DNA from: Desulfoplanes formicivorans
Lineage (GTDB): Bacteria; Desulfobacterota; Desulfovibrionia; Desulfovibrionales; Desulfomicrobiaceae
DNA length: 64,000 bases
Direction of reading: 5' to 3'
Assembly (NCBI RefSeq): GCF_001748225.1
Contig: NZ_BDFE01000016.1
Location: 1 to 64,000, forward strand
Below are positions 63,007 to 64,000 of this stretch, piece by piece (position 1 is the stretch's first letter; each line of letters starts with the position of its first letter). Position numbers and translations under genes: made by a program. The notes under the pieces were generated by a model, which saw nothing but the letters and a program-made list of their open reading frames with translations, had not been told where the DNA came from and made no database searches.

Positions 63007-64000
63007 TTAGATGCAGTCGTAGGTAACGACGTTCTCTTCACCGGTTTCAGCGTGCAGCACGTGCACGGCACAGCCCAGTCACGGATCAAAGGCACGGATC
63101 AACCGGCCCACGTTGACGGGGTTCTTGGGATCGGGAACAGGAATACCCACCAGACATTCCTCAATGGGTCCGCGCTGACCCATGTCATCCATGGGGTTGG
63201 CGTTCCAGATGGTAGCGGAAATGATCTGGTAGTTGCTGATCTTCTGATCCTTGACATCAACATAGTGGAGCAGGGCGCCACGAGGAGCCTCGGTCATGCC
63301 AAGCCCTTCGCCGGACTCGGGCACTTCATATTCCATGTAGGTGGATTCACCGGGAACGATCTGCTTGAGCCAGCCGGCTATGGCATTGGCAACATACAGG
63401 GTTTCCTCGGCACGGGCCACGTGACGGCCCATGATGGAGAAGGCCTTGTCGCCCAGGTCGCGGACCTTTTTGGCATTGATGCCGTATTTTTCCTTGAGCA
63501 TCTTCTGACCGACTTCACTGAGCTCGGGGTTGGTGACCCACATGCGGGCCAGAGGACCTGCTTCACAGGCCTTGTCGGCATAGCGGGGAGATTTGATGAA
63601 GCTGTAGGCACCGGCCTTGTCAACATTGGGCACGGTTTCACCCTCGGCAAAGTTGAGACCGGACTTGCTCTGGTTGAACCAGGAGTGACCGACATATTCC
63701 TTGATCTTGGCGGGATCGACTTCAACATCCTTGCCGTCGATGTAGGCACCGCGCTTGAGCAGAAGATCCAGAGGATCCGTATCACTCAAGGGAAAGACTC
63801 CCCAGGAAACACAGTTCTTGTACCCGGCTCCGGTTTCAAAAAGATCAGGATACACGGTTCCAAGGGTGTAGATGAGAGGCAGATATTCGTCCTTCACAAA
63901 AGCGATGACTTCCTTGAACCGAGCGTAGTACTTGGCGATCTTTTCCTTGGACGGAGCTTCGGTAGTACCACCGGCAACCATACCCTGGACATGGGGCATC
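63007..64000 (-). CDS. hysA: [NiFeSe] hydrogenase large subunit, C-terminal part (selenocysteine UGA)
   Basis: The minus-strand frame entering from the window edge reads through the C-terminal half of a hydrogenase large subunit (AGPLARMW, RHVARAEETLYVANAI, EAPRGALLHYV, IWNANPMDD). At 63079-63081 it meets TGA inside GRLIRAFDP-U-LGCAVHVLH, where [NiFe] enzymes have Cys. The frame continues to TAA 63007-63009, giving DP-U-x-x-C-x-x-H and the cleavable tail. The UGA therefore encodes selenocysteine, a ligand of the [NiFeSe] active site. A gene caller would end it at the UGA. The N-terminus is outside the window. Confidence 0.93.
63052..63071 (-). promoter_or_regulatory. Candidate bacterial SECIS hairpin
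   Basis: The coding sequence immediately after the selenocysteine UGA can fold: GTGC (63071-63068) with GCAC, extended by further GC pairs around a small loop. Bacterial SECIS elements lie exactly here. Fold inferred by eye. Confidence 0.4.

Noticed and set aside
63079-63999. Hydrogenase large subunit ending at position 63079
   Set aside because: Ending there would remove the essential C-terminal Cys/His motif. The TGA is better read as selenocysteine.

Overview
The window looks like a sulfate-reducing bacterium of the Desulfovibrionales (Desulfobacterota). The evidence is a [NiFeSe] hydrogenase large subunit with a selenocysteine UGA at the right edge, a nearby hydrogenase maturation protease, hypA/hypB, a large NAD-glutamate dehydrogenase, several sigma-54 activators, and moderately GC-rich core genes. 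The genus is not determined.

Region 1 (1-18130) is accessory and visibly AT-rich. It is a stack of related islands at a tRNA-Arg(ACG) gene (18054-18130). The rightmost island lies between an attachment repeat in the tRNA (18053-18102) and an exact copy of that repeat at 3930-3979. It carries its integrase beside the tRNA, an IS4-family element with a broken transposase, a ColE2-type Rep gene with an in-frame amber codon, a small HTH protein, a second tyrosine recombinase, a dead integron integrase (intI), an attI-like site and a leftward array of gene cassettes separated by attC-like sites (about 4.3-10.1 kb). Cassette products include a 5'-nucleotidase-like protein, a HEPN-like protein, a DY..H repeat protein, a coiled-coil membrane protein and an abortive-infection-like protein. 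A second, more decayed island (581-3930) repeats parts of this: an attI-like site, two cassettes, IS and integrase fragments and a conserved hairpin. A third att remnant at 541-580 is interrupted by the 3' end of a group II intron.

Region 2 (18.1-37.4 kb) is core genome. It holds an adenylate cyclase with an EF-hand-like loop, hslVU-argB, tRNA-Arg(CCT), an orphan trpB behind a Trp-rich leader peptide and attenuator, cysE and cysK, a PAS protein, an amino-acid ABC transporter, a PAS-LuxR regulator, a hemolysin III-like protein, an IscU/NifU-like scaffold, YajQ, a DEAD-box helicase and a haem-binding diguanylate cyclase overlapping an RluA-associated-domain gene.

Region 3 (37.7-54.3 kb) starts with NAD-glutamate dehydrogenase and a VOC/HPPD-like protein. 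It continues with an exopolysaccharide export module resembling exosortase-associated (XrtA-type) loci, flanked by two sigma-54 regulators, one of which has a degenerate receiver. It ends with a secreted FN3/H-type-lectin-like protein preceded by a c-di-GMP-I riboswitch. With the GGDEF protein and YajQ, this points to c-di-GMP control of surface functions.

Region 4 (54.4-64.0 kb) is linked to hydrogenase: amrS, hypA, hypB, a PAS/sigma-54 activator with a GAFTDA variant, a DUF2238 membrane protein, a DUF362 protein, a UPF0210/ACT pair, a hydrogenase protease and the C-terminal part of hysA, read through a UGA codon.
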